Of a stretch of DNA of 13,497 nucleotides, positions 1 to 6,024 are shown in pieces (position 1 is the first letter of the stretch; every line of letters starts with the position of its first letter). Under the pieces are notes generated by a model. That model was given only the letters and a program-made list of their open reading frames with translations. It did not search any database and was not told where the DNA came from. Source of the DNA: Methanoculleus sp. UBA208 (GTDB lineage Archaea > Halobacteriota > Methanomicrobia > Methanomicrobiales > Methanoculleaceae); NCBI RefSeq assembly GCF_002498065.1, contig NZ_DAFZ01000070.1, positions 9,396 through 22,892 of the forward strand, written 5' to 3'. The position numbers were made by a program, and so were the translations under genes.

Positions 1-200
1 GTGCGAACGGCAGGAGCTTGAGAAAACGCGAAGCGTTTTCGAGTGCGACGTTCCGCAGGAACGGAGTTTGAGCACCGCCCGGTGCGAGGTGTGACATTCC
101 ACGGAAACGTCGTTCTGAATGGTGCTCAAACTCGGCTACGCTCGCAAGTCGCACCTACGGTGCTCCAACTCCGCTTCTGACGAAGCGTCGCTCTTCGCGT
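1..200. repeat. Palindrome-rich intergenic repeat block
   Basis: This stretch is a mosaic of short perfect inverted repeats. GAAAACGC-gaa-GCGTTTTC lies at 22-40, CGTTCC-gca-GGAACG at about 49-63, GCACC-gccc-GGTGC at about 73-86 and GCACC-tac-GGTGC at about 148-160. A longer 13-bp pair, GAGTTTGAGCACC (64-76) and GGTGCTCAAACTC (121-133), encloses the middle. The phrase GGAG(C/T)TTGAG occurs at 13-22 and 63-72, exactly 50 bp apart, and related inverted forms follow near 125-133 and 162-171. No credible reading frame is present. A diverged relative of the core (GAGCAC-GCCCGGTGC) lies near 13395-13412. I read it as a dispersed non-coding repeat. Whether it is transcribed or mobile cannot be told from here. 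Confidence 0.6.
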
Positions 201-265
201 GAGACTGCATCGATTCCCGGCGCTGAAAACACCCCTGTCAGAGGTCACACTGCCTGCGGTTAGCA

Positions 266-312
266 ACGCAACAGCTAGACGGTTGCGTGAGAATCTTCTG
301 CAAAAAAGAGGG
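266..312 (-). terminator. Probable terminator of proX
   Basis: Reading leftwards from the proX stop codon, the transcript meets C5-T-C and then a run of six T (complement of A 302-307), 8 nt past the stop. Such T-runs are the usual archaeal intrinsic termination signal. A 7-bp inverted repeat (ACGCAAC 266-272, GTTGCGT 282-288) lies just beyond the T-run, so this is not a bacterial-style hairpin-then-T signal. Confidence 0.5.
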
Positions 313-314
313 GG

Positions 315-1187
315 TTATGCGTTCCCGAGCCAGGCATTGACCTTCTCGGGGTTTGCATCGACCCACTTCTGTGCGGCTTCCTCTTCAGGCATGCCGTCAG
401 CGATGTCGGTCATGACCGAGGCGATATCCTCGCTGGTCCACTCAAACCGGGTCAGGATGCCGTAGGCCTCCGGGTCGTCGGTCTTTAAATCCTGCCGCGC
501 GAGGGTCACGACATCCTCGGCCCCGCCGTAGACGCCCTTCGGGTCGTCAAGGAACTTGAGGTCGTAGCGGCCGAACTTCCAGTGCGGTGACCACCCGGTC
601 ACCACGACCCACTCCTCACTGTCGATGGAGGAGCCCAGCTCCGCCGCCATGCCGGCACTGCTGCTTGCAACCAGCTCGTAGTTGAGGCCGTACTCATCGA
701 TGGCCTGCTCGGTCCGGGTCATGATGCCCGCACCGGGCTCGATGCCGACGATCCGACCGCCGAACTTATCGGAGACATCGTTCATCTCCTCGATCGAGTC
801 GATGGTCACGTAGGTGGGGACGACAAGCCCGATACGCGCCGCTGCGGGTATGTTCTCGTTCACGTAGTCAATCTGGTCGCCGTACTGCTCCCAGTAGTGC
901 TCGTGGGTGTGCGGGAGCCATCCGGTCGTCGTGAAATCGACATCCCCGTTGGCGAGCGCCTGGAAGAGCGGCCCCGCATCTACTGCGACCAGAGTGACGT
1001 CATATCCTGCTTCTTCAAAGACCTGCTTCATCACGTTGGTGCTCGCTATGGCACAGTCCCAGGTGACGTAGCCTATGCTGATCTCCTTTGCCTCAGCCGG
1101 CTCCGTACCGGTGCAGCCGGCAGAGAAGAGGCAGAGTGTCAGGATCAAGCCCGTCAGTGCGAGCAGGCTTCCAATTTTTCGAACCAT
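315..1187 (-). CDS. proX: Glycine betaine/proline-type ABC transporter, substrate-binding lipoprotein
   Basis: This is the extracytoplasmic binding protein (OpuAC-type fold, 290 residues) that captures a quaternary-amine solute, most likely glycine betaine, and hands it to the permease. Residues 4-24 form a positively started hydrophobic signal ending in SAG-C25, so it is probably lipid-anchored at Cys25 on the outside of the membrane. Aromatic residues in typical ligand-cage positions are visible: GYVTW43, TTGW90LPH and VTGW199SPHW. The ATG at 1187 is preceded at short spacing by AAGGTGA. It lies downstream of proV and proW on the same strand, but across 387 bp with a T-run and its own TATA box, so it is probably transcribed separately. 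The substrate is inferred from family and neighbours. Choline, proline or carnitine are alternatives. Confidence 0.9.
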   Translation of the reverse strand: MVRKIGSLLALTGLILTLCLFSAGCTGTEPAEAKEISIGYVTWDCAIASTNVMKQVFEEAGYDVTLVAVDAGPLFQALANGDVDFTTTGWLPHTHEHYWEQYGDQIDYVNENIPAAARIGLVVPTYVTIDSIEEMNDVSDKFGGRIVGIEPGAGIMTRTEQAIDEYGLNYELVASSSAGMAAELGSSIDSEEWVVVTGWSPHWKFGRYDLKFLDDPKGVYGGAEDVVTLARQDLKTDDPEAYGILTRFEWTSEDIASVMTDIADGMPEEEAAQKWVDANPEKVNAWLGNA

Positions 1188-1400
1188 ATTTCACCTTGTA
1201 GATTTTGTCCCGCCGGAAGGCGGGCGGATTGCATTCAGAACCCGGCTGTGTGGGGTTCCGGGTTCTCACGAACTGTCCGGGACGGCGACTCGCCGACAGA
1301 CCGGACATAGAGCAGAGGTGGCGGTACATGCCACTCCTGGCGTGTTTGCACCCCAGGGCAAAAAGGCCAGATTTTGACCAGTTCAACGTATGGCCCTAAC

Positions 1401-1414
1401 ATTATATAGGTTTT
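1401..1414 (-). promoter_or_regulatory. Archaeal BRE/TATA promoter for proX
   Basis: On the minus strand the sequence reads AAAACC followed by CTATATAAT, a good BRE plus TATA box. The usual spacing of about 25 nt puts the transcription start near 1380, leaving a proX leader of roughly 190 nt. This is placed by pattern only. Confidence 0.6.
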
Positions 1415-1539
1415 GCGGGTCCCGTTTGGCGAACGGAGCCCTCTTGAAACTGGATTTTAAAGTGTATGTAGCCGGGAAACAATTCTCGATGCGCGGGCGA
1501 CGTCGCCGTTCTGCCGTTGTCCGGTATCCGGGAAGTACG

Positions 1540-1550
1540 CGAAAAAATGT
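1540..1550 (-). terminator. T-run terminator candidate after proVW
   Basis: The complement of A 1542-1547 gives a run of six T on the minus strand, 28 nt past the proW stop codon. This fits an archaeal U-tract terminator that would end the proVW message before proX. No strong hairpin precedes it. Confidence 0.4.
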
Positions 1551-1574
1551 GAGATCCGATCCGCCTTTCCCCGG

Positions 1575-2420
1575 TCACCGGCTCTCGTCGCGCTGCGGCA
1601 CAAGATTCTGGGTGATCCGATCGAGGATGATCGCGATGATCACGATGGCAAGCCCCGCCTCGAACCCCATGCCGATATCCACCCGCTGGATACCCACAAG
1701 CACCTGATAGCCGAGCCCTCCGGCACCGATCATCGACGCGATGACGGTCATGGAGAGGGCGAGCATGATGCACTGGTTCACTCCTGCCATTATGGTGGGA
1801 AGCGCAACCGGGAGCTGCACCTTCAGAAGTTTCTGCTGGGGCGTGGAGCCGAAGGCGTCCGCGACCTCGATCAGTTCCACAGGCACCTGCCGGATTCCGA
1901 GGTTGGTGAGGCGCAATGCAGGCGGCATCGCGAAGACGACCGTTGCGATGATGCCCGGCACGTTCCCGAGGCCGAAGAAGATCACGGCGGGGATGAGGTA
2001 AACGAACGAGGGCATGGTCTGCATGAAGTCAAGGACCGGCCGGAGCGCTGCATTGAGCGCGTCGCTCCCTGCGGCCGCGATACCGAGCGGGATCGATATC
2101 GCGAGCGCGACAATCGTCGAGACGAGGACGAGCGCCAGGGTGAGCATGGCGAGGTTCCAAAGTTGCAGATCCCAGATCAGCAGCAGGCCGAGCGCGGTGA
2201 GCGCCGCCAGTTTGATGTCGCGCCGGGTGACGAACCAGACCAGGACGCTTATGAGGACGATCAGGATCGGTGCCGGTATGGCGAGCAGGAGATCCTGCAA
2301 CCCGTCGATGAGGAACCCGAGTCCTCCGCCGATGGCGTCGAGCAGCCAGCCGAAGTACTGCTCGATCCAGTCAACGAGCGCTTCGATTGCGTCTCCAACG
2401 GGTAGTTTAGGCAGTTGCAT
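1575..2420 (-). CDS. proW: Glycine betaine/proline-type ABC transporter, permease
   Basis: This is the membrane channel subunit of the importer, 281 residues. An N-terminal amphipathic segment (1-35) is followed by hydrophobic spans at about 44-64, 71-86, 89-110, 136-165, 216-236 and 255-267. The cytoplasmic loop that contacts the ATPase (EAA loop) is seen at about 185-214, with the pattern EVADAFGSTPQQKLLKVQLP. The start at 2420 is well supported: GGGGAGG sits 6 nt upstream of the ATG. The start codon lies inside the end of proV, giving a 14-nt overlap and implying coupled translation. Length and topology match ProW/OpuAB proteins. The substrate is inferred from the family and the neighbouring binding protein. 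Confidence 0.92.
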   Translation of the reverse strand: MQLPKLPVGDAIEALVDWIEQYFGWLLDAIGGGLGFLIDGLQDLLLAIPAPILIVLISVLVWFVTRRDIKLAALTALGLLLIWDLQLWNLAMLTLALVLVSTIVALAISIPLGIAAAGSDALNAALRPVLDFMQTMPSFVYLIPAVIFFGLGNVPGIIATVVFAMPPALRLTNLGIRQVPVELIEVADAFGSTPQQKLLKVQLPVALPTIMAGVNQCIMLALSMTVIASMIGAGGLGYQVLVGIQRVDIGMGFEAGLAIVIIAIILDRITQNLVPQRDESR

Positions 2421-3666
2421 TGATATCCTCCCCCTTTCGTGCCAGAGCGGCGAGTATGGCGCCGCGCGATATGACGCCCCTGAGCCTGCCGGTATCGTCT
2501 ACCACCGCCACGGGGTAGGGGCTCTCGACGATCAGCGAGATGATGTCGCCAAGCGATGCATCGGGAGCCACGACGGGAACGTCGGTGATGAGGATGTCGG
2601 CGAGCTGTTTGCCTTTCTTGACCGCCTCGGCGGCGGCGTCGAGCGTCACCCGGCCCTGGAGTATGCGCTGGCGCGTGATCACGAATATCCCCGGGATATC
2701 GTGCTCCTCCATGAGGTGCAGGGCAACCCTAGGCCCCGCGGTGCACTGGGCGACCGGTTCGGGGCGGCGCATCACGTCGCTTGCTGAGAGAACCCTCGTG
2801 AGGTCTACGTCGGCGACGAACTTCTCGACGTAGGCGTTCTCGGGGTTCGTCAGGATCTCCTCCGGCGTGCCGACCTGCACGATTGCGCCGTCCTTCATCA
2901 GGGCGATCCGGTCGCCGAGTTTCAGCGCCTCGTCGAGGTCGTGGGTGACGAAGATGATCGTCTTGCCGAGCCGTTGCTGGAGGTCCAGCAGTTCGTCCTG
3001 CATGTCCCTGCGGATAAGGGGGTCGAGAGCGCTGAACGCTTCGTCCATCAGGAGGATGTCGGGATCGCTGGTGAGCGCGCGGGCAAGCCCGACACGCTGC
3101 TTCATGCCGCCGGAGAGCTCGGCGGGCATGCTCGCCCCGTAGCCCCCGAGCCCCACCATCTGGAGTATTTCCTCGGCTTTCTCGTGCCGTTCTTCCGCCG
3201 GAACCCCCTGGATCTCGAGGCCGAAGGCGACGTTGTCGAGAACCGTCTTGTGCGGGAGGAGCGCAAAGCTCTGGAAGATCATTCCGAGCTTGCGTCGTCG
3301 GGTCTCTCGGAGTTCTTCCTGGCCCATGCCGACGATGTCCTCGCCGCCAAGCAGTATTTCGCCCTCGGTAGGGTCGATGAGTCGGTTGATGCACCGCAGG
3401 AGCGTTGATTTCCCGCTCCCGGACAGCCCCATCAGGACGAACGTCTCGCCCGGCATGACATCGAACGAGACGTTATTGAGGGCCAGCGTCAAGCCGGTCT
3501 CCTCGTAGATTTCGTCTTTCGAGCGGCCCGATCTATGGAGCTCCAGTGCCTTCTCAGGATTCTGCCCGAATACCTTGGTCAGGTTCCTGACGCTGATTAT
3601 TGGTTGTAGTGATGTTGTGTTCTCTATGGGTATCTTCTCAAAAATGGCGGACTCCTCCAGCTTCAC
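2407..3666 (-). CDS. proV: Glycine betaine/proline-type ABC transporter, ATPase with CBS pair
   Basis: This ATP-hydrolysing subunit powers solute import. In 419 residues it shows the ProV-type N-terminal insert (FGQNPEKALELHRSG, about 33-47), Walker A GLSGSGKST (80-88), Q-loop FQ (131-132), signature LSGGMKQ (184-190), Walker B ILLMDE (204-209) and H-loop His242. Two CBS domains follow at about 295-345 and 355-412. In related OpuA importers the CBS pair senses ionic strength, so it is probably the osmotic gate. The start is uncertain. GTG at 3666 is the first usable codon, no ATG/GTG/TTG follows in frame before about residue 59, and the TATA box at 3686-3693 puts the transcript start almost on this GTG. 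It is the first gene of the proV-proW unit and overlaps proW by 14 nt. Confidence 0.92.
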   Translation of the reverse strand: MKLEESAIFEKIPIENTTSLQPIISVRNLTKVFGQNPEKALELHRSGRSKDEIYEETGLTLALNNVSFDVMPGETFVLMGLSGSGKSTLLRCINRLIDPTEGEILLGGEDIVGMGQEELRETRRRKLGMIFQSFALLPHKTVLDNVAFGLEIQGVPAEERHEKAEEILQMVGLGGYGASMPAELSGGMKQRVGLARALTSDPDILLMDEAFSALDPLIRRDMQDELLDLQQRLGKTIIFVTHDLDEALKLGDRIALMKDGAIVQVGTPEEILTNPENAYVEKFVADVDLTRVLSASDVMRRPEPVAQCTAGPRVALHLMEEHDIPGIFVITRQRILQGRVTLDAAAEAVKKGKQLADILITDVPVVAPDASLGDIISLIVESPYPVAVVDDTGRLRGVISRGAILAALARKGEDINATA

Positions 3667-4096
3667 GATTTCTATGTTATCTGCCTTATAATTTCGGGTT
3701 CCTTAAACCCCCCTTGTTTTTGGACAGTTTTTAGTTTTTGGGCCATTTTGATGTTTTTTAAACGCTGGGCTCTTTGAGTGTCCGTTATCCAGTGATTTAT
3801 CTATAGTGTGGCGGCTATTTTCTCTATAGTGCCCATTCTTCCGGATCCCGGGACCCCCTCCCTGGCCCCCGGTGACCCCGACCGCGCAGATAGGCGCCGG
3901 GATTGCACGATCGCTGCGGCAGCGTCTCCGACACCGCCGCGCCCAATCCTTTGGCGCCCGGAAAAACAGGGATGGTCGGGATTCCTGCCGGGGCGTCCGT
4001 CCATACCATTTCTTTTATTGGGTGAAAGGTCGAATCAATGTAGATTACTCCAGACTGCCTGTCAGACAGGGAACCAGGAACGCGGAGATCAGTACC
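3667..4096. other. 430-bp gap between divergent proV and argG
   Basis: No gene is supported here. The proV side (about 3711-3760) is rich in T-runs, with GTTTTT beginning at 3716, 3727, 3734 and 3753. CTATAGTG occurs twice in direct orientation at 3801-3808 and 3824-3831, 23 bp apart. The argG side is GC-rich and carries short palindromes, including CGCTGC-g-GCAGCG (near 3913-3925) and CCTGTC-a-GACAGG (4058-4070). The argG promoter is not clear. A weak TATA-like TCTTTTATT lies near 4011-4019. Confidence 0.5.
3686..3698 (-). promoter_or_regulatory. Archaeal BRE/TATA promoter for proVW
   Basis: On the minus strand CCCGAAATTATAAGG combines a BRE-like CGAAA with the TATA element AATTATAA (3686-3693). 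The expected start of transcription is near 3664-3667, right at the GTG chosen for proV. That suggests a leaderless or almost leaderless message. Confidence 0.6.
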
Positions 4097-5284
4097 ATGG
4101 AAAAGGGAAAAGTCGTCCTAGCATTTTCGGGAGGTCTCGACACCTCCATCTGTATTCCCCTCCTGCGCGAGCACTACGGGTTCGACGAGATCGTCACCGT
4201 TGCAGTCGACGTGGGCCAGCCCGAAGAGGAGATATCCCGGGCAACCGAGAAGGGCCGGATGCTTGCAGACAACCACTACACCATCGATGCGAAGGAGAAG
4301 TTCGTAGCGGACTGCATCTTTCCCTCGATCAGGGCGAACGGGTCGTACGAAGGTTACCCGATGGGCACGGCGCTTGCCCGCCCGCTGATCGCCGAAGAGA
4401 TCGTAAGGATTGCAAAGCAGGAAGGCGCCTCGAAGATCGCGCACGGGTGCACCGGCAAGGGAAACGACCAGCTCCGGTTCGACTTCATCTTCAGGGCCGC
4501 CGGGTACGATATCGTTGCGCCGATGCGGGAGATGAACCTGACCCGCGAGTGGGAGATCTGCTACGCACAGGATCACGATATCCCGGTGACGGTGGCGAAG
4601 GACAAGCCCTACAGCATCGATGAGAACTGCTGGAGCCGGAGCATCGAGGGCGGCAAACTCGAAGACCCGGCCTTCCACCCGCCTGACGATATCTACGCCT
4701 GGACGGTGTCGCCGAAGGATGCTCCCGACACGATGGAAGAGATCAGTATCGAGTTCGAGCAGGGAATCCCGGTCGCTCTCAACGAAAAGAGGCTCCCCGG
4801 CCTCGCCCTGATCCGGGAATTGAACCGGATCGCCGGAAAGAACGGTGTCGGCCGCAACGATATGGTCGAGGACCGGATCCTCGGCCTGAAGGCCCGCGAG
4901 ATCTACGAGCACCCGGCCGCGACCGTCCTCCTTGCCGCGCACAGCGATCTAGAGCACCTTATCCTGACGCGCTCAGAGCTCGCGTTCAAGCATATCGTCG
5001 ACGACAGGTGGTCGGAACTCGCCTACATGGGGCTCGTGCACGAACCGCTCTTCTACGCGCTCAATGCGTTCATCGACAGGACGCAGGAACGGGTCAGCGG
5101 CACCGTGGACGTCGCCCTCTACAAGGGCAGCGTGAAGGTGCTCGGCCGGAGCTCGGACGGAGCGCTCTACTCCGACGATCTGGTATCCTTCGACTCGACA
5201 ACGCTCGACCAGAACCACGCCGTCGGATTCTCGAATTATTTCGGTCTGCAGGCACGCCTGCTCAAAAACCGTAAGAAGTGTTGA
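4097..5284 (+). CDS. argG: Argininosuccinate synthase
   Basis: This cytoplasmic enzyme joins citrulline and aspartate with ATP to form argininosuccinate, the next-to-last step of arginine synthesis. The 395-residue length is normal for the family. The ATP pyrophosphatase P-loop SGGLDTS is at 11-17, AHGCTGKGNDQ at about 115-125 (nucleotide and citrulline site), and SIDENCWSRSIE at 173-184. The ATG at 4097 is chosen because the family begins a few residues before the P-loop and GGAGA lies 8 nt upstream. The frame stays open further upstream to 3872, but that part is not family-like. It stands alone on the plus strand and ends 6 bp from the convergent gene. argF lies about 3 kb further on in another cluster. 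Confidence 0.96.
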   Translation: MEKGKVVLAFSGGLDTSICIPLLREHYGFDEIVTVAVDVGQPEEEISRATEKGRMLADNHYTIDAKEKFVADCIFPSIRANGSYEGYPMGTALARPLIAEEIVRIAKQEGASKIAHGCTGKGNDQLRFDFIFRAAGYDIVAPMREMNLTREWEICYAQDHDIPVTVAKDKPYSIDENCWSRSIEGGKLEDPAFHPPDDIYAWTVSPKDAPDTMEEISIEFEQGIPVALNEKRLPGLALIRELNRIAGKNGVGRNDMVEDRILGLKAREIYEHPAATVLLAAHSDLEHLILTRSELAFKHIVDDRWSELAYMGLVHEPLFYALNAFIDRTQERVSGTVDVALYKGSVKVLGRSSDGALYSDDLVSFDSTTLDQNHAVGFSNYFGLQARLLKNRKKC

Positions 5285-5303
5285 AGGTGCCTACAGCACC
5301 TTC
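5283..5303. terminator. Shared hairpin over convergent stop codons
   Basis: GAAGGTGC (5283-5290), loop CTACA (5291-5295) and GCACCTTC (5296-5303) form a perfect 8-bp inverted repeat. It covers the argG TGA and the TAG of the convergent gene. Pyrimidine-rich sequence follows on the plus strand. It could end both transcripts, although neither side has a long T-run. Confidence 0.55.
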
Positions 5304-5695
5304 TTCCCGGCTTCTTTTCCCGGCGTGCACTCGAAGACGTCGGTGATCTTGATGACGATGAGGGATTTCGCCGGATACTTGTCGCTCTTTGCTTTAATCT
5401 GGTCGCGGAACTTCTCGTAATCGGGGCCGGATGTCCTGACCTCCGTCGAGCCCTTCACCTGGAAGCAGCGCTTGGTCTCCTGGTCGTAGAAGTAGAGTGC
5501 CACAATAGGGTTCTCTTTGAGGTTTTCAAGCGTCTTTTGCATGTAGTTGTCCATGATCCAGACGGTGTCGTCGGCGACGAGCTGTATCGATGCCATCGGC
5601 GCCACATTCGGGACGCCGCTCTTCGACGCAGTGGCCATCGGCATGACTTTGGTTTTGGTAAATATCTCCTTAATCTCACCTGAAAGCGCAACCAT
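5291..5695 (-). CDS. PPOX/split-barrel flavin-binding family protein
   Basis: A 134-residue protein of the pyridoxamine 5'-phosphate oxidase-like split-barrel family, whose small archaeal members bind FMN or F420. Recognisable pieces are the N-terminal strand block MPMATASKSGVPNVAPM (about 18-34), the strand VWIMDNYMQKTLENLKENP (about 44-62) typical of the flavin-phosphate region, and ALYFYD followed by FQVKGSTEV. The ATG at 5695 is preferred over a GTG nine bases upstream because GGAGAGGTGA sits at good spacing only for the ATG. The protein is soluble, without signal or membrane segment. Its substrate is unknown; a reductase or simple flavin-binding role is possible. It is convergent with argG and has its own TATA box about 80 bp upstream. 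Confidence 0.82.
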   Translation of the reverse strand: MVALSGEIKEIFTKTKVMPMATASKSGVPNVAPMASIQLVADDTVWIMDNYMQKTLENLKENPIVALYFYDQETKRCFQVKGSTEVRTSGPDYEKFRDQIKAKSDKYPAKSLIVIKITDVFECTPGKEAGKKVL

Positions 5696-5776
5696 ACGGT
5701 TCACCTCTCCCTGGAAGCGGAACGGGCGCGGCGGGGCGCCGCAACCAGTCCGATAATGTGGTTATCCGCGCTATCG

Positions 5777-5785
5777 ATATATAAG
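5777..5785 (-). promoter_or_regulatory. TATA box for the PPOX-family gene
   Basis: The minus strand reads CTTATATAT at this position. With normal spacing transcription would begin near 5755, giving a leader of about 60 nt that contains the 6-bp GC hairpin at 5728-5742. Confidence 0.5.
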
Positions 5786-5911
5786 GGCTCTGCCGGAACC
5801 GGCTGTGCCGGCAGTTCGGTGGGGACTGCTCCAGGCACCACACCATAACGGCACGCCTCAATCACCAAACATCGCCCGAATCAACAAATCCTGCCCGGGA
5901 AGCCGGCATAG

Positions 5912-5975
5912 GGTTCAGGGGGCCGGAGGAAGGGCTTATCACGGGGTTTCGCCCGTCCTCCGGGTCCCTGGAACC
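5912..5975. repeat. Long imperfect inverted repeat upstream of mmp14
   Basis: The left arm 5912-5930 and right arm 5956-5975 match inverted over about 17 of 20 positions, with one 1-nt gap. The inner CCGGAGGA/TCCTCCGG is perfect. A smaller ACGGG/CCCGT pair lies in the 25-nt loop. It ends about 12 bp before the BRE/TATA of mmp14, so it may be an operator or upstream activating site. It cannot be a terminator, because both neighbours are transcribed away from it. Confidence 0.6.
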
Positions 5976-5987
5976 GCATAGAAGCAT

Positions 5988-6000
5988 GGAAAGATATAAA
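5988..6000 (+). promoter_or_regulatory. BRE/TATA promoter of mmp14
   Basis: GGAAA directly followed by GATATAAA (5993-6000) is a good archaeal promoter. Transcription should start near 6021-6024, just before the ATG at 6025. This argues against the earlier in-frame ATG at 5986, which would lie upstream of the message. Confidence 0.65.
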
Positions 6001-6024
6001 GTGGGAGACGGGGAAAAGACTACT

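Larger units (their letters stand above)
1188..1574 (-). other. Structured 387-bp gap between proW and proX
   Basis: No supportable gene lies here. On the minus strand the gap holds a T6 run 28 nt past the proW stop, then a TATA box (1401-1409), then a likely proX leader of about 190 nt. That leader has several perfect inverted repeats: CCCGCC/GGCGGG with a 4-nt loop (1209-1224), AGAACCCGG/CCGGGTTCT with a 12-nt loop (1237-1266), CGGCGA-c-TCGCCG (near 1283-1295) nested inside GTCCGG/CCGGAC, and GTGGC/GCCAC (near 1319-1335). Open frames across the gap have unlikely compositions and no start signals. Confidence 0.6.
5696..6024. other. Divergent promoter region between PPOX gene and mmp14
   Basis: This 329-bp gap holds promoters for both flanking genes and several inverted repeats. 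GCGGCG-ggg-CGCCGC (5728-5742) lies in the likely leader of the leftward gene. GCCGG-aa-CCGGC lies near 5792-5803. A long imperfect repeat spans 5912-5975. No coding sequence is supported. Confidence 0.5.

Noticed and set aside
1..200. CRISPR array
   Set aside because: The repeated phrases are short, vary, change orientation and do not alternate with regular spacers.
1093..1386. Minus-strand frame over the proX leader and signal-peptide region
   Set aside because: It overlaps the start of proX out of frame and crosses the leader hairpins; no family features are seen.
1402..1773. Minus-strand frame overlapping the end of proW
   Set aside because: It is a shadow frame of proW with arginine and histidine-rich sequence and no likely start.
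3872..4096. In-frame upstream extension of argG
   Set aside because: The family starts just before the P-loop and a ribosome site precedes 4097; the extra residues are arginine-rich and not family-like.
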